A stretch of 64,000 nucleotides of DNA, from assembly GCA_963761475.1 (NCBI GenBank), contig CAVXGT010000015.1, forward strand, positions 62,001 to 126,000, written 5' to 3'. Source of the stretch: Ga0077555 sp963761475 (GTDB lineage Bacteria; Pseudomonadota; Alphaproteobacteria; Rhizobiales; Hyphomicrobiaceae). The notes under the pieces are model-generated. The model saw nothing but the letters and a program-made list of their open reading frames with translations, did not search any database and was not told the origin of the DNA. Shown piece by piece: positions 1-10,586 of the stretch. Numbering within the stretch: position 1 is the first letter of the stretch; the number at the start of each line of letters is the position of its first letter. The position numbers and the translations under genes are program-made.

Positions 1-2
1 GT

Positions 3-452
3 CGTCTGGTCGGCCTTGCAGCGACGTGTGCGCTGGCCCCTTCGATCGCGCTCGGCGATGCCCAGCCCATCCGCCAGCGGCTCGCCCGCCACGAACTCGG
101 TCGCACATTCCTCGATACATTCTTCCAGCCGCCGCGTTCGATGCGCATTCCGGCCGACGATGCGACGATCGTCTGCCGCTGCGAGGAGGTGACTGCGGGC
201 GACGTCCGGCGGGCAGCGCAACTCGGTTGCGAAGGCCCGAACCAGCTCAAGGCCTTTACACGGTGTGGGATGGGGCCTTGCCAGGGACGTCTGTGCGGGT
301 TGACAGTAACCGAACTGATCGCGGAGACCCGCGACGTGCCGCCATCCAGGGTCGGGCACTTCCGGTTGCGGGCACCCGTCAAACCCATCTCGCTGTCGGA
401 GCTTGCCTCGATGCCGGCTGACGAGGCGAGCGTGAAATCCGTGGTGCGTTGA
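3..452 (+). CDS. FAD/NAD(P)-dependent oxidoreductase with BFD-like [2Fe-2S] domain, C-terminal part (OoxA/HcnB-like)
   Basis: Only the last 149 codons lie in the window; the frame is open to the left edge, so this is a partial gene. The C-terminus carries a BFD-like [2Fe-2S] cluster site: a CRC motif (VCRCEEV), then CGMGPCQGRLC about 35 residues later, giving the four cysteines. This arrangement is typical of the A subunit of opine oxidase/octopine dehydrogenase and of HcnB, where the cluster passes electrons from an amino-acid-type substrate oxidised by the partner flavoprotein. The stop codon overlaps the ATG of the next gene (TGATG), so the two are translationally coupled. The substrate cannot be told from sequence; opines, sarcosine-like compounds or other secondary amines are possible. 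Confidence 0.8.
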   Translation, partial: RLVGLAATCALAPSIALGDAQPIRQRLARHELGRTFLDTFFQPPRSMRIPADDATIVCRCEEVTAGDVRRAAQLGCEGPNQLKAFTRCGMGPCQGRLCGLTVTELIAETRDVPPSRVGHFRLRAPVKPISLSELASMPADEASVKSVVR

Positions 453-1597
453 TGAATGCAGGCGTGCAGGCAGCGACAGGCGGCATTGCCGATGTGATCG
501 TCATCGGAGCCGGTATTCATGGCTGCTCGACGGCTCTGCATCTGGCGCGTCGCGGCGCTAGCGTTATCGTGCTCGAGAAGGATTACGCCGGGCGCCATGC
601 CTCGGGCGTCAATGCGGGTGGCGTGCGCCAGTTGGCCCGGCATGTCGCCGAGATCCCGCTGTCGATCGCATCGATGGAGCTGTGGGAACGAATCGGCGAC
701 CTGGTCGATGATGATTGCGGCTTCAAGAGCCACGGCACGGTGCTGGTGGCGGAGACGGAGGCGGAACTCGCGAGCTTTCGTGCGCGCGTGGATGATCTGA
801 AGCTGCGCGGCTTCACGCACGAAGAGCTGATCGACCAGCACGAGCTGCGGCGACTGGTGCCGGCGGTATCAGACGCCTGCCCCGGCGGGGTCGTCTCGCG
901 ACGCGACGGGGCGGCCGACCCGTTCCGCACCACCCAGGCGTTCCGGCGCGCCGCGAAGCGATCGGGCGCGCAGTTCCATGAGGGCGTGGCAGTCATCGGT
1001 CTATCGCGCGTCGCGGGAAGGTGGGAAATCGCGACGGCAAACGGCACGTTTTGCGCTCCCCTGGTCGTCAACTCTGCGGGGGCATGGGCCGGGCGTATTG
1101 CTGCGAGCGTCGGCGAATCGGTCCCGCTCAACGTCATCGCACCGATGCTGATGATCACCTCACGCGTGCCCGCCTTCATCGAGCCGGTGGTGATCCTGAG
1201 GTCGCGCAAGCTCTCCTTCAAGCAGTTCGAGAACGGCACCGTTCTGATCGGTGGCGGCCATGAGGGTCGCGCTGATCCCGCGACCAACGAGACCGTTCTC
1301 GACTGGAGCAAACTGGCCACCAGCGCGCAGACAGTGTGGGAGCTGTTCCCGGTCATGAGGTCCGCCAGCATCGTCAGGGCTTGGGCCGGGATCGAGGCTC
1401 GCATGCCCGACGACATTCCCGTGTTCAGTCCCAGCCGGGTGGCGGAGGGCTTGTTCCACCAGTTCGGATTCTCTGCGCATGGCTTCCAGCTCGGGCCCGG
1501 TGCAGGCTCGGTGATGGCCGAACTCGTCACCACCGGCCGCACGAATGTCCCGTTGGCCGCCTTCGACGTCGGGCGCTTCGCGCAGCCAAACAATTAG
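452..1597 (+). CDS. FAD-dependent oxidoreductase of the DAO family (OoxB/HcnC/SoxB-like)
   Basis: 381 aa flavoprotein. Near the N-terminus it has the dinucleotide-binding signature VIGAGIHG followed by an acidic residue at the end of the second strand (VLEK), and the body resembles D-amino-acid oxidase/sarcosine oxidase beta-subunit folds. It is the expected catalytic partner of the preceding iron-sulfur subunit, as in opine oxidase OoxAB or hydrogen cyanide synthase HcnBC. The ATG at 452 was chosen over a TTG three bases upstream because it overlaps the upstream stop. It converges on ugpC, 72 bases away. It would oxidise a C-N bond of an amino-acid derivative at the membrane; the substrate is not known. 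Confidence 0.8.
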   Translation: MNAGVQAATGGIADVIVIGAGIHGCSTALHLARRGASVIVLEKDYAGRHASGVNAGGVRQLARHVAEIPLSIASMELWERIGDLVDDDCGFKSHGTVLVAETEAELASFRARVDDLKLRGFTHEELIDQHELRRLVPAVSDACPGGVVSRRDGAADPFRTTQAFRRAAKRSGAQFHEGVAVIGLSRVAGRWEIATANGTFCAPLVVNSAGAWAGRIAASVGESVPLNVIAPMLMITSRVPAFIEPVVILRSRKLSFKQFENGTVLIGGGHEGRADPATNETVLDWSKLATSAQTVWELFPVMRSASIVRAWAGIEARMPDDIPVFSPSRVAEGLFHQFGFSAHGFQLGPGAGSVMAELVTTGRTNVPLAAFDVGRFAQPNN

Positions 1598-1669
1598 CGC
1601 TGTCGCGCATGTCACAAGCGACGATGCCAAGAGCGCGAACGTTGCCGTATGCCGGGTGCTTGCGACCCG

Positions 1670-2752
<1,083 letters not shown>

Positions 2753-2767
2753 GGCCAGTCCTCACTT

Positions 2768-3622
2768 CTACTTCTCGGTCTCGACCAGACCCTTGACGAA
2801 CAGTTTCTGCATGACGAGCACCACGGCTACGGGCGGCAGCATGGCGAGCATCACCGCGGCCATGACCAAAGGCCACTGCGGATCGGTGTCAGCGACGTTG
2901 ATCAATCGCTGGATGCCCATCGTCACCGTGAGATAACGCGTATCAGTGGTCATCAGAAGTGGCCACAGATACTGGTTCCAACCGAACGTGAACATGATGA
3001 CGAACAGCGCCGCAATGTTGGTCCGCGACAGCGGCAGCAGGATATCCTTCATGAACTTGATGGGGCCGGCGCCGTCCATGCGGGCGGCTTCCGTCAATTC
3101 ATCGGGTACGGTCAGGAAGAATTGGCGAAAGAGAAACGTCGCCGTTGCCGACGCGATGATCGGCAGTGTCAGCCCCATATACGAGTTCAGCAGTCCGAGA
3201 TCGGCCACCACCTTGTAGGTCGGCAGGATGCGGACCTCGACGGGCAGCATCAGCGTCATGAAAATCGTCCAGAACGCCAGCATACGAAAGGGAAAGCGAA
3301 AATAGACGATGGCGAACGCTGCCATGAAGGAAACGACGATCTTGCCGATCGCAATGATCAGCGCGACGATCAGACTGTTTATCATCATCGAGCCAACGGA
3401 CGCCCCGCCAGCCGACGGGTTCTTCAGCCCCTCGGTGAGAACGGCTGAATAGTTGGCGACGAATTCCCGACCCGGCCAAAGCGGAATGGGTGCGCTGATC
3501 AAATCCGCAGCCTGATGCGTGGAGGCGACGAACGTCACCCAGATCGGAAATACCATCAAAAGCACGCCAAGCATGAGGATGGCATGCGACAGCAGCGTGA
3601 GCAGCGGCCGGTTCTGGACCAT
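2768..3622 (-). CDS. ugpE: sn-glycerol-3-phosphate ABC transporter permease UgpE
   Basis: 284 aa inner-membrane permease of the MalG/UgpE type. An N-terminal membrane segment (around residues 10-30) is followed by further hydrophobic segments and the coupling-helix motif EAARMDGAGPIKFMKDILLP, the EAA loop that docks on the ATPase. Length is normal for the family. Its start overlaps the ugpA stop by one base (ATGA type), indicating translational coupling, and it precedes ugpC. It forms the translocation channel together with UgpA. Confidence 0.9.
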   Translation of the reverse strand: MVQNRPLLTLLSHAILMLGVLLMVFPIWVTFVASTHQAADLISAPIPLWPGREFVANYSAVLTEGLKNPSAGGASVGSMMINSLIVALIIAIGKIVVSFMAAFAIVYFRFPFRMLAFWTIFMTLMLPVEVRILPTYKVVADLGLLNSYMGLTLPIIASATATFLFRQFFLTVPDELTEAARMDGAGPIKFMKDILLPLSRTNIAALFVIMFTFGWNQYLWPLLMTTDTRYLTVTMGIQRLINVADTDPQWPLVMAAVMLAMLPPVAVVLVMQKLFVKGLVETEK

Positions 3623-4503
3623 CAGTATTCCACCTTCCGCTCGATGTACTTGAACTGCACGATCGTCAAGGCAACCACGATCACCATGAGCACCACGGAC
3701 TGGGCGGCCGAGCCGCCGAGATCGAGACCGACGAAGCCGTCGTTGTAGAGCTTGTAGACCAGGATCTCCGTCGCCTTGGCCGGTCCACCGTTGGTCGTGG
3801 CGTGAACGATCCCGAAGGTATCGAAGAAGGCATAGACGATGTTGACCACCAGCAGGAAAAACCCGGTCGGAGACAGCAGCGGGAAGACGATGGTCCAGAA
3901 ACGCTTGAATGGGCTCGCTCCGTCAATCGCCGCAGCCTCGATCAGCGAGCGCGGTATCGACTGGAGGCCTGCGAGGAAGAACAGGAAATTGTAGCTGATC
4001 TGCTTCCACACTGCGGCGACGACAATCAGGACCTGGGCATCGAACCCCCGCAGCGTGTGGTTCCAATCGTAACCCATGGCCTGGAGATAATAGGCGACGA
4101 TACCAATGCGGGGGTTGAACAGAAACCACCACAAGGCTCCGGCCACCACCGGTGCAACGGCATAGGGCCAGAGCAGCATAGACTTGTAACCAGTGGCTCC
4201 CCGCAGCACCCGATCCGCCATCACCGCCAGCAACAGCGAAATGCCCATAGCCAGTGCTGCTACGGTGAGACTGAATACGGCCGTGCGTTTGAACGAGGCG
4301 ATATAATAGTGGTCGGCAAACAAGGCCTTGAAGTTGTCGAACCAAATGAAGCGGCTGTTCAGTCCGAACGGATCCTCGAGCAGGACGGACTGATACAGCG
4401 CCTGGCTGGCGGGCCAGATGAAAAACACCAACGTGATGATGAGCTGCGGCAGCAGCAGCAGGAACGGCAGCCAGAAACCGCCGAAAGTGGCCCGTTTGTT
4501 CAA
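3622..4503 (-). CDS. ugpA: sn-glycerol-3-phosphate ABC transporter permease UgpA
   Basis: 293 aa permease of the MalF/UgpA type with about six membrane segments starting near residue 10. The EAA loop is visible as EAAAIDGASPFKRFWTIVFP. Together with UgpE it makes the heterodimeric channel of the importer. Its start lies 136 bases downstream of ugpB, a longer gap than between other genes of the set, and this gap holds a strong hairpin (4574-4599). It overlaps the start of ugpE. Confidence 0.9.
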   Translation of the reverse strand: MNKRATFGGFWLPFLLLLPQLIITLVFFIWPASQALYQSVLLEDPFGLNSRFIWFDNFKALFADHYYIASFKRTAVFSLTVAALAMGISLLLAVMADRVLRGATGYKSMLLWPYAVAPVVAGALWWFLFNPRIGIVAYYLQAMGYDWNHTLRGFDAQVLIVVAAVWKQISYNFLFFLAGLQSIPRSLIEAAAIDGASPFKRFWTIVFPLLSPTGFFLLVVNIVYAFFDTFGIVHATTNGGPAKATEILVYKLYNDGFVGLDLGGSAAQSVVLMVIVVALTIVQFKYIERKVEY

Positions 4504-4573
4504 CTCGTCACCTGTCCGCGAGCTTTGCGTGCCTATGCGCTAAGAAAAACGTCTGGCACGTACCAGTTGGCAA

Positions 4574-4599
4574 GGCGGGCCCGATATGTCGGTCCCGCC
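4574..4599 (-). other. Stable intercistronic hairpin between ugpB and ugpA
   Basis: GGCGGG (4574-4579) pairs with CCCGCC (4594-4599), and CCGA (4581-4584) with TCGG (4589-4592), around a 4-nt loop and one mismatch, making a 10-bp interrupted stem. No U-tract follows on either strand, so a simple terminator is unlikely. In many ABC operons a hairpin after the binding-protein gene stabilises its mRNA and lowers permease expression; that role is inferred here from position only. Confidence 0.5.
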
Positions 4600-4639
4600 C
4601 CTCTGTTCGTTGCGTGCGCTTGCGCAATTTCGCGCAGCG

Positions 4640-5977
4640 CTACTTGTTGGCGGCCTCGAACTTACGCAACATCTCGTTGCCGCGTGCAACGGCCGTGTCC
4701 AGCGCGTCCTTGGCGGTCTTCTTGCCGGACCACACGCCTTCGAGCTCCTCGTTGATGATATCGCGGATCTGCACGAAGCTGCCGAAGCGCAAGCCGCGGG
4801 AATTGGCCGTCGGCGCCTTGCCGGTCATCTGCTTGATGCTGACGTCGGTGCCGGGGTTCTTCGTGTAGAAGCCCTGGCTCTTGCTCAGTTCATAGGATGC
4901 CAATGTAATCGGCAGATAGCCTGTGAACTGATGCCAGTCGGCCTGCACTGCAGGGGACGAAAGATACTTGAAGAACGCTCCGACTCCCTTGTAGTGCTCT
5001 GCCGGATGACCGCGCAGAACCCAGAGCGTAGCGCCGCCGATGATCGAGTTCTGCGGGGCACCCTGGACGTCAGGCCAGTAGGGGAGCTGACCGACGCCGA
5101 ACTCGAAATCCTTGGCATTGGCCTTGATGCCGGCCTGAGCTGCCGAGGAGTTCATATACATGGCGCATTCCTGCGTATAGAACTTCGGTGCACTGTCGGA
5201 GCGCCGTCCGCCGTAGTCGAAGATCTTCGACTTCTGCCACTCAGCCATCTTCGAGATGTGCTTCACGTGCAGTGGCGAGTTGAACTTGAACTCGGTATCG
5301 AGGCCGTCGAAACCATTCGACTTGGTTGCGAAGGGCACGTTGTGCCACGCCGACAAATTCTCGAGATGGACCCAGGATTGCCAACCCGTCGTGAAGCCGC
5401 ATTTGACGCCGGCGGCCTGCAATTTTTTCGCGAACGATTCGAGCTCCGGCCAGGTCTTGGGAGGCGTGTCGGGATCAAGCCCTGCCTTCTTGAAGAGGGT
5501 CTTGTTGTAATAGAGAACCGGTGTGGAGCTGTTGAAGGGCATCGAAAGCATGTTGCCGTTGCTGTCGGAATAGTAACCAGTGACAGCCGACAGATAGTCC
5601 TTCGGATCAAACGGTATCTTGTTGTCCGCCATCAATTGGTAGACGGGGTAGATGGCGCCCTTGGCCGCCATCATCGTGGCCGTGCCGACCTCGAACACTT
5701 GAACGATATGCGGTTGCTTTTTGGCGCGGAAGGCAGCAACAGCCCCGGTCATCGTCTCGGTGTAGTTGCCCTTGTAGACGGGCGTGACCTTGTAGTCCTT
5801 CTGCGAATCGTTGAAGCCCTTGGCGATGGCATTGACCTTCTCGCCGAGCTTGCCGCCCATGGCGTGCCACCACTGCACCTCGGTGACGGCATGCGCGGTG
5901 CCTGCCGCCGCAAGGAAACCCGTCAGCGTGGCTCCAACGGCCACCGTTCTCAAAGCGTTCAATCTGGTCTTCATCAT
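4640..5977 (-). CDS. ugpB: sn-glycerol-3-phosphate ABC transporter periplasmic binding protein UgpB
   Basis: About 445 aa extracytoplasmic binding protein of the SBP family 1. The N-terminus is a Sec signal peptide: MKTRLN, a hydrophobic core (VAVGATLTGFLAAAG) and a likely cleavage site THA|VTEV. Two ATGs sit side by side (5977 and 5974) after a strong GGGAGG Shine-Dalgarno; the second has the better spacing, and a more upstream in-frame ATG at 6037 would add 20 residues with no signal character. The sequence resembles UgpB throughout (for example VQWWHAMGG near the mature start). It leads the transporter genes and should deliver glycerol-3-phosphate or glycerophosphodiesters to UgpAE. Confidence 0.9.
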   Translation of the reverse strand: MMKTRLNALRTVAVGATLTGFLAAAGTAHAVTEVQWWHAMGGKLGEKVNAIAKGFNDSQKDYKVTPVYKGNYTETMTGAVAAFRAKKQPHIVQVFEVGTATMMAAKGAIYPVYQLMADNKIPFDPKDYLSAVTGYYSDSNGNMLSMPFNSSTPVLYYNKTLFKKAGLDPDTPPKTWPELESFAKKLQAAGVKCGFTTGWQSWVHLENLSAWHNVPFATKSNGFDGLDTEFKFNSPLHVKHISKMAEWQKSKIFDYGGRRSDSAPKFYTQECAMYMNSSAAQAGIKANAKDFEFGVGQLPYWPDVQGAPQNSIIGGATLWVLRGHPAEHYKGVGAFFKYLSSPAVQADWHQFTGYLPITLASYELSKSQGFYTKNPGTDVSIKQMTGKAPTANSRGLRFGSFVQIRDIINEELEGVWSGKKTAKDALDTAVARGNEMLRKFEAANK

Positions 5978-6118
5978 GCTCCCTCCCGGTTGTTGGGCGC
6001 TGGCCATCGCCGGCACCGTCTGTGAAGTCGATTGCACCCCTGCGGGTTAGCGCCTGCAATACTTTTTGCCGGCGTCACATCTCTTGCATTTGATCATGTC
6101 ACACCCACGACGCATGGA

Positions 6119-7099
6119 CTACCTCGCAGCGGACGGCTTGGCCGCCACGGCTCCCGCGACCTTGCGCGCGACGTCCGGATAGTCGGTGATGATGCCGTCC
6201 ACCCCCATGTCGATGAACCTCTTGATCTCCTGCTGCTTGTTCACCGTCCAAACGAGCACCTTGACGCCCAGCCCTTGCGCCTCTTTCAGATCTTCGAGCT
6301 TGAGATCGCCGTGATAGGGCGACCAGTAGGCGCCACCAAGCGCCTTGACGAGACGCGGAACCGAGCCTCCATGCTCATCGATACCGGCTCCGGCGAGCCA
6401 ATCCGACCTGGCAGGAAGCCCACGTCCGACATTGTTCAGCCATGAGCGCTCGGCGGTCAGGAAACTCAATGGAATGTCGGGCGCTGTTTTTCGCAGATGC
6501 ACAAGACTGCGCCAGTCGAAACTCTGTACCCTGAGCCGTCCGCGCATGCCGCTCTTCGTCACCTCCGCAACGAGCGCGTCTGCCATCGCTTCGGGTGCGA
6601 AGGTCAGATGCGGCCGCATTGGCGAGGTCTTGATCTCGATGTTGAGGCAAACATCCTTGGCTGCGCGCAAGGATGCCAGTCCGAGCACCTCCTCGAGCAG
6701 CGGCATCGCAACATTGTCGACGGCCTTCTGCCGCGGATACTTCGTGGCGTAGTCAGCCGCCGGGTTGATCCGGCCGACGTCGAACGTCTTGATCTCACGC
6801 ACCGTCAATGTGTTCAGCGGCGCTCCTGCTCCGATCCACTTCCCGCCAAGGCGTGCAAGGTCGTGATTGAGAACGGGGTCGTGGGCCACGACAAGGCGCG
6901 AATCCTTCGACATGCCGACGTCGAGCTCGAGGCAGTCAACACCGAAGGCAAGAGCGGTCTCGAAGGCGGGAATCGTATTTTCCGGCGCCAGCCCACGTGC
7001 CCCGCGATGGCCATGAATTTCGGTCGCCATGGAAGAAATATTCCATGCGAGCGCCAGAGGTATGATCATCGCCAGCAACTTCGACCGTCGAGAGTCCAT
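6119..7099 (-). CDS. Secreted glycerophosphodiester phosphodiesterase (GlpQ/UgpQ family)
   Basis: 326 aa. An N-terminal signal peptide (RRSKLLAMIIPLALAW) points to the periplasm. The GDPD catalytic signature is clear: HGHRGARG..PENT (catalytic His and Arg), the metal-binding CLELDVG pair (E.D) and the second catalytic His in VVAHDP. The enzyme hydrolyses glycerophosphodiesters to an alcohol and sn-glycerol-3-phosphate, the likely substrate of the transporter encoded just downstream on the same strand. The gap to ugpB is about 140 bases, so they may share a transcript. A secreted form fits the GlpQ role better than cytoplasmic UgpQ; I give no symbol because the two families overlap. Confidence 0.88.
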   Translation of the reverse strand: MDSRRSKLLAMIIPLALAWNISSMATEIHGHRGARGLAPENTIPAFETALAFGVDCLELDVGMSKDSRLVVAHDPVLNHDLARLGGKWIGAGAPLNTLTVREIKTFDVGRINPAADYATKYPRQKAVDNVAMPLLEEVLGLASLRAAKDVCLNIEIKTSPMRPHLTFAPEAMADALVAEVTKSGMRGRLRVQSFDWRSLVHLRKTAPDIPLSFLTAERSWLNNVGRGLPARSDWLAGAGIDEHGGSVPRLVKALGGAYWSPYHGDLKLEDLKEAQGLGVKVLVWTVNKQQEIKRFIDMGVDGIITDYPDVARKVAGAVAAKPSAAR

Positions 7100-7111
7100 C
7101 GGAACAGCCTA

Positions 7112-7145
7112 CCCCTCACGCAGTGATCAAACGCGAGCTCGTTTG
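7112..7145 (-). promoter_or_regulatory. Candidate GlpR control region upstream of the phosphodiesterase gene
   Basis: Two elements overlap here. An inverted repeat, CAAACG (7128-7133) and CGTTTG (7140-7145), sits about 30 bases upstream of the phosphodiesterase start. On the minus strand, positions 7128-7112 read GATCACTGCGTGAGGGG; nearly the same 17-mer (14 of 17 identical) lies at 12198-12182 in front of the GlpR-like gene, at almost the same distance from its start. The purine-rich end may be partly ribosome-binding site. Binding by the GlpR-like protein is an inference. Confidence 0.35.
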
Positions 7146-7330
7146 GCTCGAATTAGGCTTATTCACAAGGCGATTGTCAACCTGTCTATCGCTGTCTGCT
7201 TGATGTATCGTGCCCCGTCATCACAGGCCCGCCCAGCCGGCTCACACCGCCCCGGTGAAATTTTCTGGCTCACGGCGGTCAATAAATGTAAGAATTCTGA
7301 CATTGTATCCGCGGGCAGCTATCAGCGGAG

Positions 7331-8996
7331 ATGCCGGGGCCAATGGACGTGCTGATCAACCTTGTCGGCAGTGTGACACTCCTATTGTGGGGCGTTCGCA
7401 TGGTGCGCACCGGCATCATGCGCAGCTTCGGTGCCGAGTTGCGGGCGCTGCTCGCCGCGGCCGGGGACCGTCGCATCGGCGCTTTCCTTGGCGGTGTTGT
7501 GGTGACCGTATTGCTGCAGAGCAGCATGGCGACGGCACTCCTGATCTCGACCTTTGCGACGCGGGCCGCCATCAGCGGTCCGCTGGCGATAGCGGCGATC
7601 CTCGGGGCCGATCTCGGTAGTGCCGTCGTCGTGCAACTCTTCTCGCATCGCGTCGACTGGCTTTCACCGGCCCTGATCGCGATCGGTGTGGTCACCTTTC
7701 TCGCGAGCACCCGGGCGCGGGCCAAGGGCGCCTCGCGCGCCGTTCTCGGCCTGGGACTCGTCCTTCTATCCCTCAGCCTCATTGGGCAGGCCGCAGCGCC
7801 GCTGTCGGGATCACCGGGTGTCGTCGACATCGTCGCCACCTTGACTTCTGACCGGCTCCTGGCGCTGGTTCTTGCGCTCGTGCTCACCTTGCTGATGCAC
7901 TCTTCGGTTGCCACCATCCTGATGGTGGCGACGCTGTGCGGGAGTGGTGTGGTGCCCCTTCCAGCCGGCGTCGCCATGGTTCTCGGCGCCAATATCGGCA
8001 GCGCGCTGCTACCGGTGCTTTCGGCAATGGCGTCTCCGGATGGAATCCGCCGCTTCCTCATAGCGAACATTCTACTTCGCTCGCTCTTTGGAATAGTCGC
8101 CCTCGCATGGCTACCAGTGATCATCAACATCCTCACCTCCTCGGGGCTCGAAGGCGGGCATGGCGTCGCTGCGGCACATCTGGCCTTCAATGGCATGGTG
8201 GCCGCCTTCGCCCTGCCGTTTGTCAGCGGGATCGACCGCCATTGAAGCGTCTGCTTCCCGGCGAGCTGTCGGTCTCGAGCCTTGCCGACGATCGATCAAT
8301 GTTTCTCGATGAGAGCGCACTCGGTACGCCCGCCGTGGCTCTTGCTGTGCGTCGCGCCAGGCCTGAAGATCGCCGAGACAGTGCAGGGCATGCTGCTCTC
8401 GACCATCCAGGTGCTTCCGAACGCAATGATGTCGGACTTGAGGGACCGGATCGAGGCCGAGGACGATGCCGTCGACCGCCAATACGAGGCGATGAAGCTC
8501 TATCTGGCTCGGCTCGCGCGCGAGGAACTCGATCCAGGACGAAGGCGACCGCAGCATCGAGATCCTGTCGTTCACGACCAACCTCGAGCATATCGGCGAC
8601 ATCATCGACAAGAACCTGATGGAACTGGCGAGTAAGAAGATCAGGGCCCGCGCCTCGTTCTCCGGGCACGGCATGAAGGAGCTGGAAACATTTCCACGCC
8701 CGTGTCGTCGACGAACATGGAGTTGGCACTCAACGTGTTCGTCTCGGGCGATCTCGAGCTGGCGCGTCGCCTGCTGCGCCAAAAAACGGCCATCCGCGAG
8801 TCTCGAGCGACGCTCGATCGAACGACACATGGAGCGTATCAGTGCAGGCAGCTCGGTTGCCCTCGATACCAGCTCCCTTCATCTCGATATCCTGCGCGAC
8901 CTCAAGCGCATCAACAGCCACCTGACGTCCGTCGCCTATCCTATTCTGGAGCGCGCGGGTGAGCTTGCGGAAATCGCGTCTGCGCAGCGGGGTTGA
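7331..8996 (+). pseudogene. Na+/phosphate cotransporter with PhoU domain (NptA/YjbB-like), broken by about five frameshifts
   Basis: The first 304 codons (to the stop at 8245) are a good NptA membrane half with the duplicated serine-rich motifs (LLQSSMATALL and LMHSSVATILM) that form the transport site. The coding signal then continues in other frames: PLKRLLPG and DESALGTPAVALA (about 8235-8350), PGLKIAETVQGML and YEAMKLYLARLAREELD (to about 8530), SIEILSFTTNLEHIGDIIDKNLMELA (to about 8690, quoted here as two joined blocks), NVFVSGDLELARRLL, and finally SSLHLDILRDLKRINSHL to a stop at 8996. These pieces, joined, give the complete PhoU-like tail and the normal total length of about 550 aa. 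So the gene is collinear but shifted about five times, by decay or by sequence error. An intact gene would import phosphate, fitting the G3P setting. Confidence 0.85.
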
Positions 8997-9053
8997 GGCA
9001 TCACCCGGGGACGACGCATCCTCGCCACAAGCAGACAATCCAGGAACCGACCG

Positions 9054-10586
9054 ATGAGCGCGAGACCCCGTATCCATGATCTTCTCATCATCGGCGGCGG
9101 CATCAACGGGGCGGGTATCGCTGCCGATGCCGCAGGCCGGGGCCTCGACGTCATCTTGTGCGAGGCGGGCGACCTGGCGGGCGCTACGTCTTCGGCGAGT
9201 TCGAAACTCATTCACGGGGGCCTGCGCTACCTCGAGCAGTACGACTTTCGTCTCGTCCGCAAGGCGCTCTCGGAGCGCGAGATCCTCCTCTCCAAGGCGC
9301 CGCACATCGCGTGGCCCCTGCGCTTTATTCTGCCGCACTCGCCCGAGCTCAGGCCGCGCTGGATGTTGAGGGCGGGACTGTTTCTCTACGACCATCTGGC
9401 GCGTCGGCGTCGATTGCCGGCCTCTGAGGCGCTGCGCCTCGATTTGCCCGAATACGAGGGTGTTGCCAAGCCGAGCTTCCGCCACGCCTTCGCCTATTGG
9501 GATTGCTGGGTGGACGATGCTCGCCTTGTCGTCCTCAACGCGCTGGCCGCCGCAGAGCGCGGTGCGCGCATCATGACCCGCACCAGGGTGTCCGACCTGC
9601 GCCCCGTCGACGGGACCTGGCGAGCCACCCTGCATGAGGCGGACACTGATGCGATGAGCGAAATCGCAGCACGGGTCGTGGTGAATGCCGCGGGGCCCTG
9701 GGCCTCAGAGGTGCTCAAGGATCTGGCACGCAGCAGTGCCACTCCAGGCGCTGCCATGCCGGACCTGTTGCTCGTCAAGGGCAGCCATATCGTCGTGCCG
9801 CGCGTGCACGACCGCAACGATGCACTGATCCTGCAGAACCATGATGGTCGCGTCGTGTTCGTCCTGCCCTATGAAGGGGAATTCTCGCTCATTGGAACGA
9901 CTGATGTGCCGTTTACGGGCGATCCGCGCGACGTTCACGCCAGCGAAGAGGAAATTGCCTATCTGCTCGACGCCGTCGGTCGCTATGTCGCTTATCCGCC
10001 CGGCCGAAATACGGTCGTGCACAGTTTTGCGGGCGTCAGGCCGCTCTACGAGGAGGATGCGGGCAAGTCGGCGACCGCTGCCTCGCGCGACTATGTCATC
10101 CACACGACTCCCAGTGCAGGCGCCACACCTGTCGTGTCGGTGCTCGGTGGCAAGATCACGACGTACCGGCAGCTCGCTGAGACGGTGATGGCTGAGCTGG
10201 CTCCGCATTTCCCGCGGATCGGACCGGACTGGACGGCGCGGGAGCCACTTCCGGGAGGCGACATTCCGGGCGCGGACTTCGACGCGTTCGTCAATGATTT
10301 CGCGGCAACCCGTCCCGGCCTGCCGCTGGCGTTGATCACTTCTCTGGCGCGGCGGCATGGCACACTGACGGCGAAAGTCATCGGCGATGCTTCCGAGGTG
10401 TCGGATCTTGGACGCCATTACGGGGGTGGGCTATACGAACGCGAGCTTGCCTACCTCGTCAGCGCCGAGTGGGCCCGGACCAGCGACGACATCTTGTGGC
10501 GGCGAACGAAAACGGGCCTGCACATGACGGCAGAGGAACGCCACGACGTTGCCGCCGCACTCGATCAACTGAGGCACCCTGTATGA
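9054..10586 (+). CDS. glpD: Aerobic glycerol-3-phosphate dehydrogenase GlpD
   Basis: 510 aa flavoprotein of normal length. The FAD-binding signature LIIGGGINGAGIA is at residues 9-21, followed by the family motif TSSASSKLIHGGLRYLE. The enzyme sits on the inner face of the cytoplasmic membrane and oxidises sn-glycerol-3-phosphate to dihydroxyacetone phosphate, giving electrons to ubiquinone. It fits directly with the ugp importer and phosphodiesterase. The stop overlaps the start of the HAD phosphatase gene (ATGA). No glycerol kinase gene is seen, so the block appears tuned to G3P rather than free glycerol. Confidence 0.95.
   Translation: MSARPRIHDLLIIGGGINGAGIAADAAGRGLDVILCEAGDLAGATSSASSKLIHGGLRYLEQYDFRLVRKALSEREILLSKAPHIAWPLRFILPHSPELRPRWMLRAGLFLYDHLARRRRLPASEALRLDLPEYEGVAKPSFRHAFAYWDCWVDDARLVVLNALAAAERGARIMTRTRVSDLRPVDGTWRATLHEADTDAMSEIAARVVVNAAGPWASEVLKDLARSSATPGAAMPDLLLVKGSHIVVPRVHDRNDALILQNHDGRVVFVLPYEGEFSLIGTTDVPFTGDPRDVHASEEEIAYLLDAVGRYVAYPPGRNTVVHSFAGVRPLYEEDAGKSATAASRDYVIHTTPSAGATPVVSVLGGKITTYRQLAETVMAELAPHFPRIGPDWTAREPLPGGDIPGADFDAFVNDFAATRPGLPLALITSLARRHGTLTAKVIGDASEVSDLGRHYGGGLYERELAYLVSAEWARTSDDILWRRTKTGLHMTAEERHDVAAALDQLRHPV

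Noticed and set aside
4586..6025. Long + strand open frame opposite ugpB
   Set aside because: Antisense shadow of ugpB; the minus strand has signal peptide, ribosome site and family sequence.
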